From Planctellipticum variicoloris (lineage in GTDB: Bacteria; Planctomycetota; Planctomycetia; Planctomycetales; Planctomycetaceae), in assembly GCF_030622045.1 (NCBI RefSeq), contig NZ_CP130886.1, positions 1,563,557-1,627,556 on the forward strand: a stretch of 64,000 nt of DNA, read 5' to 3'. The first letter of the stretch is position 1; each line of letters opens with the position of its first letter. The position numbers and the translations under genes are program-made. Of this stretch, positions 19,693 to 28,737 are shown piece after piece. A model generated the notes under the pieces. The model searched no databases, had not been told where the DNA came from, and saw only the letters and a list, made by a program, of their open reading frames with translations.

Positions 19693-20580
19693 ATGCAGCT
19701 TTGGGGACAGGCGGAAATTGACGCAGCGCAGGTTCTGATTGAACTGGCGCTGGTTGAGGACCTCAACGGTGGACAGGACCTGACCTGCAGCGCGCTGATC
19801 GAACCCGACGAGCGAGCCGCGGTGCAGGTCGTCGCCCGGCGACACGGCGTGCTGGCCGGCGAACCGCTCGGCCGGATGGTGTTCGCGATGCTTGATCCCG
19901 GCGTCACCTGGGCGGCGGAATGTCAGGACGGCAATATTCTGCAACCGGGTTCGATCGTGGCAACCGTCTCCGGTCGCCTGTCCTCGCTGCTGACCGGCGA
20001 GCGGACCATGCTCAATTTTCTGACGCACCTGAGCGGGATCGCCTCGCTGACAAGAACGTTCGTCGATGCGGCCGCAGGAACGCGAGCACAGATTCTCGAC
20101 ACACGCAAAACGCTGCCCGGCTGGCGGGCGCTGCAGAAATACGCCGTCCGCTGCGGCGGCGGCACGAACCACCGGATGGGGCTGTACGACGGCGTGCTGA
20201 TCAAGGACAACCACCTCGCCGCCTGGACCGAGGGCCGCACCATTGCCGAGGCGGTCGAGACGGCTCGTCGGCGATCTCCGACGGGGATTGGCATCGAAAT
20301 CGAAGTCGATACTCTGGATCAGCTCGCCGATGTTCTGTGCGGCCGGCCCGAAATCGTGCTGCTCGATAACATGAGTCCGGCTCAACTCCGTGCTGCCGTC
20401 AAACTGCGGGACGCTCAGGCGCCCGGCGTCCTCTTGGAGGCCTCCGGGGGAATCACGCTGGAGACCGTCGCCGAAATTGCGCGGACAGGTGTCGAGCGGA
20501 TCAGCATCGGCGGCCTGACGCACTCCGCCCCTGCACTCGATCTGGCCTTCGACTGGAAGGGACGCATGGCGGCCGTCTGA
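19693..20580 (+). CDS. nadC: Nicotinate-nucleotide pyrophosphorylase (carboxylating)
   Basis: 295-aa quinolinate phosphoribosyltransferase of NAD synthesis, which joins quinolinate and PRPP to give nicotinate mononucleotide and CO2. The N-terminal ALVEDLNGGQDLT, GERTMLNFLTHLSGIAS, the active-site DTRKTLPGWR and CGGGTNHRMGLYD, then IKDNH and the C-terminal LLEASGGI are all family motifs. Start ATG 19693 (an adjoining GTG at 19690 is also in frame). No nadA or nadB is adjacent. Confidence 0.96.
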   Translation: MQLWGQAEIDAAQVLIELALVEDLNGGQDLTCSALIEPDERAAVQVVARRHGVLAGEPLGRMVFAMLDPGVTWAAECQDGNILQPGSIVATVSGRLSSLLTGERTMLNFLTHLSGIASLTRTFVDAAAGTRAQILDTRKTLPGWRALQKYAVRCGGGTNHRMGLYDGVLIKDNHLAAWTEGRTIAEAVETARRRSPTGIGIEIEVDTLDQLADVLCGRPEIVLLDNMSPAQLRAAVKLRDAQAPGVLLEASGGITLETVAEIARTGVERISIGGLTHSAPALDLAFDWKGRMAAV

Positions 20581-20985
20581 ACGAACGTCAGCGCAGTCAG
20601 CGGTCGCACAGCAGAAGATTCCGTGCGAAATGTCAATCTCCGTCGTGATCGGCACGAGTTTCATGACTCGGCCGACGTCGCGCGCATCTCGTTTGCCTCA
20701 GATTCGGGAGACGCGGCCCGTCCTTGACTGAACGAGTTCGCGAGGCAATGCTGCAGCGCTCCCGATCAATCCCCTCTCACCGATTCAGCGACGCTTCCAA
20801 CTCCAACCTGCGTTCCTGTGTTTGCGTCCAAGGCCGTCGGCGCGCCTGACGCTCGCGCATTGCAATATCCTCCTGCGGCGCCTCGTTTCGCACGGCTGTC
20901 GTGGAACGGGGACGATCGACGCGACGCCCTGGCGCCTCCTCGCGCAGATGAACTTTCGTCACCTCCATCTGAGTCCCCAAACACC
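20581..20985. other. Gene-free 405-bp region
   Basis: No convincing gene, hairpin terminator or RNA was recognised. The metallophosphatase frame is open back to 20818 but the translated sequence there is not protein-like. Confidence 0.4.
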
Positions 20986-21771
20986 ATGACGCGCGCCGCC
21001 GCGGATTTCGAACGCAGTGCAGGCCGGACCATCGTCCTTGGCGATATTCACGGCTGCGTCCATGCTCTCGACGCCCTGTTGAAGGAAATCCGACCGACCT
21101 CCAACGATCTGATCATCTCCCTCGGGGATTTCATTGATTCCGGGCGCGAGACTTCCGACGTCGTGCGGCGGCTGATTGCTCTGGAGCAGGAGTGCCGTTT
21201 CGTCGCGATTCTGGGGAACCACGAGGAAATGCTGCTCGCAGCCCTGACCAGCGAGCGACTGAAGCAGACGTGGCTGATGTGCGGCGGCATCCCGACGTTG
21301 AACTCATATCGTTTCTGCGGAGACATCGACGTCATTCCTGACGAGCATCTGGAATTCATCCGACGGTGCCGCCCGTTCTATGAAACTCCGACCCACATTT
21401 TCCTGCACGCCAACTACCTGGCGGATGTGGCGCTCGCAGACCAGCCGGAGCACGTGCTGCGCTGGTCCTTGTTTGAGGAACCTTATCCCGAGCCGCACTG
21501 TTCGGGAAAAACAGCGGTCATCGGACACACTGAGCAGCGCGACGGAGAGATTCTGGATCTCGGACATGTGCTTTGCATTGATACGAGTTGCCACAACTAC
21601 GGTTGGCTGACGGCCCTGGACGTGGAGGCCGGAACGGTCTGGCAGGCCAGCCGATGGGGCGCAGTCCGCGAAGGCGAAAGCCTCGGCGGACTGGAACAAG
21701 CCCGTCGAATCCTCCACTCGCGCACGGGCGTGCCCGGATCTGACCAGACAGAGCCGTCGATCGGCGAGTGA
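20986..21771 (+). CDS. Metallophosphoesterase / Ser-Thr phosphatase-like
   Basis: 261-aa calcineurin-like phosphatase. The two-metal motifs are GDIHG, GDFIDSG and GNHEE, followed by a later His (LHANY) and GHTEQ. Such proteins in bacteria are PrpA/B-like protein phosphatases or diadenosine tetraphosphate hydrolases; this one belongs with the serine/threonine phosphatase-like subgroup. Start ATG 20986 is chosen because conserved sequence starts at TIVLGDIHG, about 17 residues in. It is a single gene on the plus strand. Confidence 0.88.
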   Translation: MTRAAADFERSAGRTIVLGDIHGCVHALDALLKEIRPTSNDLIISLGDFIDSGRETSDVVRRLIALEQECRFVAILGNHEEMLLAALTSERLKQTWLMCGGIPTLNSYRFCGDIDVIPDEHLEFIRRCRPFYETPTHIFLHANYLADVALADQPEHVLRWSLFEEPYPEPHCSGKTAVIGHTEQRDGEILDLGHVLCIDTSCHNYGWLTALDVEAGTVWQASRWGAVREGESLGGLEQARRILHSRTGVPGSDQTEPSIGE

Positions 21772-21960
21772 ACCCTCAGACTGCGCCGTCATCGCGTGTG
21801 GTCGCTCGTGCAGTCCTCCCGTTCGATTGCGTCGCAACTTCAGTTGCCGCAAGAACTTCTCATTTCAGAAAGTTCGTGAACCACAACCGCCTGACCAGCG
21901 TTAGAATTGATGCAGGCCCTTTGAAGTCTGCGATTTGACACAGTTGGAAAGGGAACGAGA

Positions 21961-22281
21961 ATGCTCCTCAACGTACTGTCGCGAGGCGTGGTGCTGACGG
22001 ATTCGATGCGGGCTGCCGTGCAGCGCAAGTTGGACTTCGCGCTGGATCGGTTCGGCGATCAGCTCGAACGCGTCGAAGTCACGATCGAGGACTTGAACGG
22101 ACCGCGAGGCGGAGTCGATAAAAAAGTCCAACTCCTGATGAGCGGCCCGGTTCGCCGGGGCGTGGTGATCGAAGAACGGGGCGATAACGTGATGGCGGTC
22201 CTGTCGTCCGCCGCTGACCGCGCGTCTCAGGTTCTCGGCCGGATCATGGAACGGCGGAATCGGCTGGCTCATCGGTCGTAG
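21961..22281 (+). CDS. hpf: Ribosome hibernation promoting factor (short HPF/RaiA)
   Basis: 106-aa protein of the HPF/YfiA family that binds the 30S decoding channel in slow growth. It shows the betaalphabetabetabetaalpha pattern with the central VEVTIEDLNGPRGGVDKK and the ending SSAADRASQVLGRIMERR. It is the short form without a C-terminal dimerisation domain. The start ATG 21961 follows GGAAAGGGAACGAGA. It ends at a strong hairpin terminator. A possible -10 TAGAAT is at 21902-21907. Confidence 0.88.
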   Translation: MLLNVLSRGVVLTDSMRAAVQRKLDFALDRFGDQLERVEVTIEDLNGPRGGVDKKVQLLMSGPVRRGVVIEERGDNVMAVLSSAADRASQVLGRIMERRNRLAHRS

Positions 22282-22305
22282 TCGACCGATGCCGGCCGCT
22301 TTTTC

Positions 22306-22340
22306 GACGCCCGGACAGAAGTGCCCGGGCGTCTTTTCTT
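22306..22340 (+). terminator. Rho-independent terminator after hpf
   Basis: GACGCCCGG (22306-22314) pairs with CCGGGCGTC (22325-22333), followed by TTTTCTTT. It lies 25 nt after the hpf stop and fits the intrinsic terminator pattern well. Confidence 0.85.
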
Positions 22341-22562
22341 TCGAACAGCCATCCAAAGTGACGATCGCCAGGTTCGGCTGCTACACAACCAAAACGTTTC
22401 GTCCGCTCTCCACGGAGCTTGACTGAAGAAGAACTCATACGTCAGTCGGCGCAGAAGTCGCTATTGTAGGTTCGACGCGAGCTCGGCAGCTTCGAGTTGC
22501 CGCCCACACCGCAATACGGCAGTAGTGACTTTCCCGTTTACAGATTTGACCAGAGATTGTCG

Positions 22563-24440
22563 ATGCAGCACAGGAGAGCGACTCTGACGGCAGCAGTCAC
22601 CTGGAAATCTCCCGCGGGGTTACTGCTGTGCGGCCTGAGCCTTCTGGTTTTCGGCTGCTCGCGTTCCACTCCTGCTCCGGCGCCAACTCGACCCGCAGTC
22701 GCCAGCCGAGATCTCCTTGCTACGTTTGAGAGCCCGTTCGAAAACGTGCGGCCAGGCGTCGCCTATCTCGGCAGCGAAGCCTGCCGCAAGTGCCATGAGG
22801 GACATGCGGATTCCTATCATGCCACTGGCATGGGGCGGTCTATGAGTCCCGTCGATCCGGACAGTGCTCCCCCGGACGGTATGTTCGACCATGCTGCCTC
22901 CCGGCGGCGCTACCAGGTGCTGCGACGGGATGGAAAGCTGTGGCATCGCGAACTGAAGTTGACCGATAGTCCTGAGGAAATCGTCCTGGCGGAGTTTCCG
23001 GTGACCTGGGCCGTCGGCTCCGGCCGGCATGCGCTGACCTACGCCGCCGAAGTGGACGGATTCCTCGTGGAATCGCCCATCACGTGGTATGCGTCAACGA
23101 AATCCTGGGGCATGTCCCCCGGCTACGACCTGCCCGAGCATTTCGGGTTTCAACGGGAGATCGGCGAAGGCTGCCTCGACTGCCACGCGGGTCGAGCCGT
23201 CGCGGTCGACCGCAGTCTGCACCGGATGCAGATCCTGGAAGACACGATCGGCTGCGAACGCTGTCATGGCCCCGGAGAACTTCACGCGGCCCGCCATCGC
23301 CAGTCCGAGGCCGCAAAAATTGCGGAGCTTACCGCGACGATGGACCCGACGATCGTCAATCCCGCTCACCTGTCGCGAGACCTCGCCGAAGCCATCTGCC
23401 AGCAATGTCATCTGCGCAGCCAGGCCTCGGTCATTGCACGCGGGAAGAAGCTGTCGGACTTCCGACCCGGCCTGCCGCTGCAGGCCTTCCGTGAAGATTA
23501 CGTCCTGCAGACGCCGGACCTCTCGCTGACGGTCGTCGGTCACGTCGAACAACTCCATCTGAGCCGCTGCTACCAGGAGTCGCCGGAGCTGTCGTGTCAC
23601 ACCTGTCATGACCCTCACGTTGAGCCGGATTCCTCCACTGCGACCCAGATTCAGAATCAGCATTGCGCGAAATGCCACGACGCCGGCGACTGTCATGTCG
23701 ATCTCCGGGAGCGAGAAGTCGCCAGCCCGTCGAACGACTGCGTGCAGTGCCATATGCCGAAGGCCCCCACAGAGGTGCCCCACCTCGCGTTCACGCACCA
23801 TCGAATCGGCATACATCGCGCCGGGGACCGTCGACCGACCGATCCCCGGCAGGTTCCACAGGGGCTCGCCGAGTTGCGACCGTTCCACGCAACGACGGGG
23901 ATTTCCGAGGCGGACCAGCAGCGATCTCTGGGCCTGGCGTACGTGGAAGCGGGGTCGCGCCAGGAAGCTCCCGACGTCGCCAACGCCTTCCGCGAGCGGG
24001 CATGGCGCATTCTGCGGACGGTCCGCGCCAATGGTCCGGCCGATTCCGCCGTGGAAACGGCTCTCGCCCGGCTGGCGTTCGAATTGCAGTCGGCCCCGGT
24101 CGAGCCGTTTGCCCGCGCGGCGTTGAGCGATCCGGAACTTTCCGGCAAAGATCGCTGCAACGTGCTGTTTCTGTTGGCCGAAGCTGCCATGCAGCGTCGC
24201 GACGACCGAGCCGCCCTGCCATTTGCGGAGGAACTGACGCAGCTCCGCCGTCACCCGCGGGACTGGCTGATGCTGGCGGACTGCCGGAATCATACGGGGG
24301 GAGACGGCATTCCCGCTCTGGAAATGGCCGTCGCCATCAACCCGGGACTGGTCAACGTCCGACGCTTTCTGATCCAGCATTACACGGCGACCGGGAAGCC
24401 GGTCGAAGCCGCGCGTCACCAGCAGCGGTTCGACCCCTGA
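22563..24440 (+). CDS. Seven-heme cytochrome c lipoprotein with TPR-like tail
   Basis: 625-aa predicted lipoprotein. The N-terminus has LLLCGLSLLVFGCSRS, a signal with a lipobox ending in Cys near residue 33. Seven CxxCH motifs follow (CRKCH, CLDCH, CERCH, CQQCH, CHTCH, CAKCH, CVQCH), all in residues ~75-400, so the protein can hold seven c-type hemes. The layout matches the cytochrome c554/NrfA-like multiheme group seen with TPR tails in planctomycetes. The last ~200 residues are helical repeats. It probably works in periplasmic electron transfer; the donor and acceptor are not evident. Start ATG 22563; the frame is open from TTG 22497 but without a ribosome site. Confidence 0.88.
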   Translation: MQHRRATLTAAVTWKSPAGLLLCGLSLLVFGCSRSTPAPAPTRPAVASRDLLATFESPFENVRPGVAYLGSEACRKCHEGHADSYHATGMGRSMSPVDPDSAPPDGMFDHAASRRRYQVLRRDGKLWHRELKLTDSPEEIVLAEFPVTWAVGSGRHALTYAAEVDGFLVESPITWYASTKSWGMSPGYDLPEHFGFQREIGEGCLDCHAGRAVAVDRSLHRMQILEDTIGCERCHGPGELHAARHRQSEAAKIAELTATMDPTIVNPAHLSRDLAEAICQQCHLRSQASVIARGKKLSDFRPGLPLQAFREDYVLQTPDLSLTVVGHVEQLHLSRCYQESPELSCHTCHDPHVEPDSSTATQIQNQHCAKCHDAGDCHVDLREREVASPSNDCVQCHMPKAPTEVPHLAFTHHRIGIHRAGDRRPTDPRQVPQGLAELRPFHATTGISEADQQRSLGLAYVEAGSRQEAPDVANAFRERAWRILRTVRANGPADSAVETALARLAFELQSAPVEPFARAALSDPELSGKDRCNVLFLLAEAAMQRRDDRAALPFAEELTQLRRHPRDWLMLADCRNHTGGDGIPALEMAVAINPGLVNVRRFLIQHYTATGKPVEAARHQQRFDP

Positions 24441-24477
24441 AGGCCATCCGCCTTCCAGGTTCCGGCTTTGCCCGCAC

Positions 24478-25107
24478 TCAATCGGCCAGCGGCATCACTT
24501 CGACCTTGCGGATGTTAACCCGGCTGCCGGGATCGTGCTGCTGGAAGGCGAAGTGCCCCTGCTTGAACGTCAACGCGAAGTCGAGGTACTCGTACAGCTC
24601 GTTGCCGTCGACAATCACCTTGATCCGCGTCATCTTGCGCCCGCGCCAGACGTCGTCGCGCACTTCCAGTTCGTACGTGAACCAGGTATCGGGCTTCACG
24701 AGCTCCTTGTAGACATGACACAGCCCGTAGATCGATCCCGTCCGAATCGGATCCCGGTGCGTGCTGTCGATCTGGGCTTCATAGCCGTCGGTGAAGCCCG
24801 GTTTCGCCGTCGTCCGAAAGTAGAGCCCCGAGTTGCCGCCGTCGTTGATCTTGATCTCGGCCCGGTAGCGGAAATTCTTGTACGGCCCCTTCGTGCAGAC
24901 GAGCATCGACGCCGGTCCCGACCCGCAGATCGCGCCGTCCTGAACCTCCCACAGGCTCGCCTCCTGGCCAACCTTCTCCCACCCGTCGAGCGACTTGCCG
25001 TCGAACAGCGGAATCCACGCGGCGTCCTCCGCCGTCGCGGGGACGGCAACCGCCAGCAACATCAGCACGGCGGCGCCGACAACGAAATGAGATTTCCAAG
25101 TGCGCAT
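24478..25107 (-). CDS. Secreted DUF1080 protein (3-keto-disaccharide hydrolase-like)
   Basis: 209-aa exported protein. Residues 1-26 are a signal peptide (VVGAAVLMLLAVAVPATAED). The mature part starts WIPLFDGKSLDGWE, the DUF1080 signature, and runs through GGNSGLYFRTT to the C-terminal FQQHDPGSRVNIRKVEV, the jelly-roll fold shared with 3-keto-glucoside hydrolases and LamG proteins. Several DUF1080 members cleave 3-keto-disaccharides; planctomycetes have many. It may work with Gfo/Idh-type oxidoreductases (inference). It converges with the heptaheme gene and diverges from pfk. Confidence 0.9.
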   Translation of the reverse strand: MRTWKSHFVVGAAVLMLLAVAVPATAEDAAWIPLFDGKSLDGWEKVGQEASLWEVQDGAICGSGPASMLVCTKGPYKNFRYRAEIKINDGGNSGLYFRTTAKPGFTDGYEAQIDSTHRDPIRTGSIYGLCHVYKELVKPDTWFTYELEVRDDVWRGRKMTRIKVIVDGNELYEYLDFALTFKQGHFAFQQHDPGSRVNIRKVEVMPLAD

Positions 25108-25445
25108 CGGTGGTTCCCAGAAAAGTCAGGAGTGATCGATCCGCGGCGATTATTGCAGCGCGACCGCCTAGAACGCCAGTTGCACGTCCAGCGCGACGTG
25201 CTGTCTGCCATTCGCTGACCCTCCCGACAGGCGAAGCCCCGTCAGGTCGCTGCCGATGGCCGGCGGCGGACAAGGGGAGAGATTCCACAACGGCGCAGCC
25301 GGGCCACTTGCTGCACCAACCCCGCGCACATCGCCCGCAATACTGGCGGCGGACAGCGCCCCGAGCCTGCGCCTCGGCCGCCGAGATCGCTCGGCATGCA
25401 GTTTGCGAACCTCTCGGGACGCCCAGCCCCTTGAGAGCATTCAAC
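25108..25445. other. Gene-free region between DUF1080 gene and phosphofructokinase
   Basis: 338 bp between divergent genes. The pfk frame stays open upstream to 25110 but the sequence there does not resemble protein. No clear promoter or hairpin was recognised. Confidence 0.4.
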
Positions 25446-26768
25446 ATGGTCGAAGCCTGTGACTTTCTCGTCAAAGCGCTCGGCCCCCGTCGGGTCGATT
25501 CCCCGATGGCTCCGTTGCTCGCCGTGCGGAAGCAGTCGATCCACAACGTCGACGAAACCGACCGCGTCCTGTTCGACGACATTGCCTCCGCCGCCATTAC
25601 GCGAGGTGTGACCGCCAGCGAACTGCCGGGATTCGAACCGGCCGGGCCGCGCAAGAAGATCGACTTCGATCCCTCGAAGACGCGGGCGGGGATCGTCACC
25701 TGCGGCGGTCTCTGCCCGGGCTTCAACGACGTGATCCGGGCGCTGGTTCTGGAGCTGAGCTTCCGCTACGGCGTCAAACGGATCTTCGGTTTTCGCAACG
25801 GCTACCAGGGGTTCATCGCCCGCCACGGTCACCCGGTGATGGAGCTGACTCCCGACCTGGTGAGCCATATTCACGAAGACGGCGGGACCCTGCTCGGAAC
25901 CTCCCGCGGTCAGCAGGATTCCGTCGAAATCGTCGACTGCCTCGAACAACTGGGAATCAGCCAGTTGTTCGTGATCGGGGGCGACGGAACGCTGCGCGGC
26001 GCCCTGTCGATCAGCCAGGAAATCGCTTCCCGCGGCTTGAAGATCGCCGTTGTCGGCATTCCAAAGACGATCGACAACGACATCATGTATATCGACCAGA
26101 GCTTCGGATTTCAGACCGCCTTTTCGATGGCGACCGAGGCCATCCGGGCCGCCCATGCGGAAGCGGATTCGTCGCCGAACGGCGTCGGCCTGGTCAAGGT
26201 CATGGGACGGCATTCGGGGTTTATTGCGTGCTACGCCTCGCTGGCGAAGAGCGACGCGAATTTCGTGCTGATCCCCGAGGTGTCCTTCCGGCTCGATGGG
26301 CCGCAGGGTCTGCTGGCCGCGATCGAAGATCGGCTCAAGCGACGGGGCCATGCCGTGGTCGTCGTGGCGGAAGGGGCCGGACAGTCGCTGCTGGAACAAT
26401 GCCCGAGAACGACCGACGCCTCCGGGAATGCACGACTGGGGGACATCGGGCTGCTGCTCAGGCAGAGAATCTGCGAGCATTTCGCCGCGACGGGGATCGA
26501 CCTGAACCTGAAATACATCGATCCCAGCGACCTGATCCGCAGCGTTCCCGCGAATCCGTTCGACAGCGTCTATTGCCTGCGACTGGCGCATATCGCCGTG
26601 CATGCGACGATGAGCGGCTGGACTGAAATGGTCGTGGGGCGCTGGCACGGCCGATTCGTTCACGTGCCGATTCCACTCGCGATCCAGGAGCGGAATACCG
26701 TGGATCCAAACGGAGATCTCTGGATGTCGGTCCTTGAGTCGACGGGGCAGCCGGTATCGTTCGCTTGA
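25446..26768 (+). CDS. pfkA: 6-phosphofructokinase (ATP-type likely)
   Basis: 440-aa phosphofructokinase that phosphorylates fructose 6-phosphate. VTCGGLCPGFND opens the nucleotide domain; GGDGTLRGA has Gly where pyrophosphate enzymes have Asp, pointing to ATP. PKTIDNDI carries Lys at the following specificity position, as in the long plant and trypanosome-type ATP enzymes, and MGRHSGFIA and the C-terminal IQERNT region follow. An ~80-residue N-terminal extension precedes the catalytic core. Start ATG 25446. It stands alone on the plus strand. Confidence 0.9.
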   Translation: MVEACDFLVKALGPRRVDSPMAPLLAVRKQSIHNVDETDRVLFDDIASAAITRGVTASELPGFEPAGPRKKIDFDPSKTRAGIVTCGGLCPGFNDVIRALVLELSFRYGVKRIFGFRNGYQGFIARHGHPVMELTPDLVSHIHEDGGTLLGTSRGQQDSVEIVDCLEQLGISQLFVIGGDGTLRGALSISQEIASRGLKIAVVGIPKTIDNDIMYIDQSFGFQTAFSMATEAIRAAHAEADSSPNGVGLVKVMGRHSGFIACYASLAKSDANFVLIPEVSFRLDGPQGLLAAIEDRLKRRGHAVVVVAEGAGQSLLEQCPRTTDASGNARLGDIGLLLRQRICEHFAATGIDLNLKYIDPSDLIRSVPANPFDSVYCLRLAHIAVHATMSGWTEMVVGRWHGRFVHVPIPLAIQERNTVDPNGDLWMSVLESTGQPVSFA

Positions 26769-26801
26769 TCGGACGCCGGCGCAGGCCAAACGTGCTTCGG
26801 T

Positions 26802-28715
26802 TCACGGCGAAAGCAGGTGCAGGAGGCCGATCTGCACGAACGCCGTCGACTCCGGATACAGGTCGTGCTGCAGACGGTCTTCGATGCCGTTGCCGTCGTT
26901 GTCGGTCACGAAGTTGTAGACGGCCCCGAGCTCGTTGAAGAGCCGTGCGTGGAAGGGATTGGCGCCGCAGAGGTAACTCAACAGCTCGTGACAGCGGTGG
27001 CGGTAGCAGGCATCGCCGGTCGCGTTGTGCAGCTTGGCCAGCGCATGCAGCCAGTGGCCGTCAACGTAAAACGTGAAGCGCACGCGATGGTCGTCTCCCA
27101 TGAAGTGCGTCATCCCCCGCCCCTTGCGAAAGCCGAAGTGGGGTGTCGGCAGAGCGCGTTCTGCGGAATCGGCCTTGGCCGCCATCCAGTCGTCGGCGGC
27201 GAATCTGGCAACTTTGAGCCACGCCTCGCGATGTGGATGCTGCGGCAGAACGCGAGCCCCGGTGGCAAGTGCGGCGATCGCCATCGCATCCTGATCCGGA
27301 TAAGGAGTCCAGACGCCTGACGGCTGGACGGCGGCCACGCAGGCGTCCAGCGCGTCGCCGCAGGCATCGCGAAGAGTTCTGGGCGACTTCCCGTTTGCGA
27401 GCGACACCGGCAGATCGGGTGCGACTTCGCACGCGGCCAGCATGCCGAGCAGCAGGTAGCCGTGCTCGCCGGCGTCGCGCCAGAAAACGAGCCCCGGTTT
27501 GACCTCCCGTGCGTAGCCCTGCTGGACTGCATCGTGCAGGCAGAACTGCAAAGCCAGCGCAATGGCCTGGCGCGTCTGCGGCGCGAGCTTTCCATCTGGT
27601 TCGGCTTTGAGCGATTCCCCCAGCCCCCACACGGCCCGGCCATTGAAGACGCCCCCCTGACGGTGATCGCCAAACTCCGGATTCGCGAACCAGCCGGTCC
27701 CTTCGGTCAGCCATTCGCCCGTCGTAAACATGCCGTAGTGAAATGCGCCGGCGGTGTAGCGTTCCTGTCTGCCCGATTTCTCGCGCAGCGCGAAGTTCTT
27801 CGAACTGCGGTGCTGGAGAGCGAGCAGATTGGCCAGCGCCTCGCGGCTCAGTTCGTCGCGGCGATCGGCGACGGCGCGCCGCAGACCGCGTCGCATCTGG
27901 TAGAGCACGAGAATGTCCGCAAGATCGTTGGTGAACGTGTAGGGACGGAAGTTCCGGGGATCCCGGTTCGCGAGGTTGCCATCCCAGGGGTGGTCGTTGC
28001 TGGCGTTGAACCACGTGTTCCAGACCGCCTGCCAGAAGCCGGCGGCGACCCGATGCCCCAGCGGCTGCGACCAGTCCCGATCGCGATGCGCGAAGTCGTA
28101 GAGAGTCCCGGTGTTCTTGAACCAGTCCCAGTCGACCGGCCGGGCAAGATCAAAATCGACTCGACCAAATCCAGCCAGTCGCGGACCCCGGCTCCGCAGG
28201 TAGAGATTCACAAGGGGCCGGTAAACAGGCCATTGGGCCGACTCGGCGTCCTTGCGACCGGCGGCATCGACGAAGTCGTCGGTGAATGCCAGCGGCAGAT
28301 CAGGAATCTCCCCACGGGTATCGCCCGTTACGATCAGCAGAACCTCCGCCTGATGCTCCAGAGTGCCGTCGGCTTCGAAATTGGCCGCGTCGGTCGCGTC
28401 GACGTAAAGCAGCATCGGCGCAAGCGGCCGCGCCCCCGGAAAGTCCTGAGGAAACTGACACGAAAAACGTCCGCTCTGCGCCGCCACGGAAATGTCAAAG
28501 CTGTCGCCAAACGAGGTACTGACCCGCACCCGGACCGGCCTCTCGCCGGGATCTGCGACAGTGCCACGAATTTCGACCGTTCCCGCCGAGAGACTCTTGA
28601 CCGGAGACGGAATCACACTGGGCTGCAAGCTCACGGTGGGAATTGCCACATCGGCCAGAAGGCTGGCTGACGGCATGAGCAGTAGCGCGGCTAGGAACGT
28701 TGCAGCCAGCTTCAT
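26802..28715 (-). CDS. Secreted protein of unknown function, alpha-toroid-like
   Basis: 637-aa exported protein with an N-terminal signal (AATFLAALLLMPSASLLA). The first ~150 mature residues look like a beta-sandwich (VEIRGTVADPGERPVRV). The rest is helical, with motifs such as FHYGMFTTGEWLTEGTGWF and KPGLVFWRDAGEHGYLLLG, reminiscent of alpha/alpha-toroid glycosidases or lyases, but I cannot assign a family. It starts 22 nt downstream of the beta-lactamase-like gene on the same strand, with GGGA upstream of ATG 28715, so the two are probably one operon. It is also next to pfk but convergent. Confidence 0.75.
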   Translation of the reverse strand: MKLAATFLAALLLMPSASLLADVAIPTVSLQPSVIPSPVKSLSAGTVEIRGTVADPGERPVRVRVSTSFGDSFDISVAAQSGRFSCQFPQDFPGARPLAPMLLYVDATDAANFEADGTLEHQAEVLLIVTGDTRGEIPDLPLAFTDDFVDAAGRKDAESAQWPVYRPLVNLYLRSRGPRLAGFGRVDFDLARPVDWDWFKNTGTLYDFAHRDRDWSQPLGHRVAAGFWQAVWNTWFNASNDHPWDGNLANRDPRNFRPYTFTNDLADILVLYQMRRGLRRAVADRRDELSREALANLLALQHRSSKNFALREKSGRQERYTAGAFHYGMFTTGEWLTEGTGWFANPEFGDHRQGGVFNGRAVWGLGESLKAEPDGKLAPQTRQAIALALQFCLHDAVQQGYAREVKPGLVFWRDAGEHGYLLLGMLAACEVAPDLPVSLANGKSPRTLRDACGDALDACVAAVQPSGVWTPYPDQDAMAIAALATGARVLPQHPHREAWLKVARFAADDWMAAKADSAERALPTPHFGFRKGRGMTHFMGDDHRVRFTFYVDGHWLHALAKLHNATGDACYRHRCHELLSYLCGANPFHARLFNELGAVYNFVTDNDGNGIEDRLQHDLYPESTAFVQIGLLHLLSP

Positions 28716-28737
28716 CGAAAGATCCCTGAGAGCGCCG

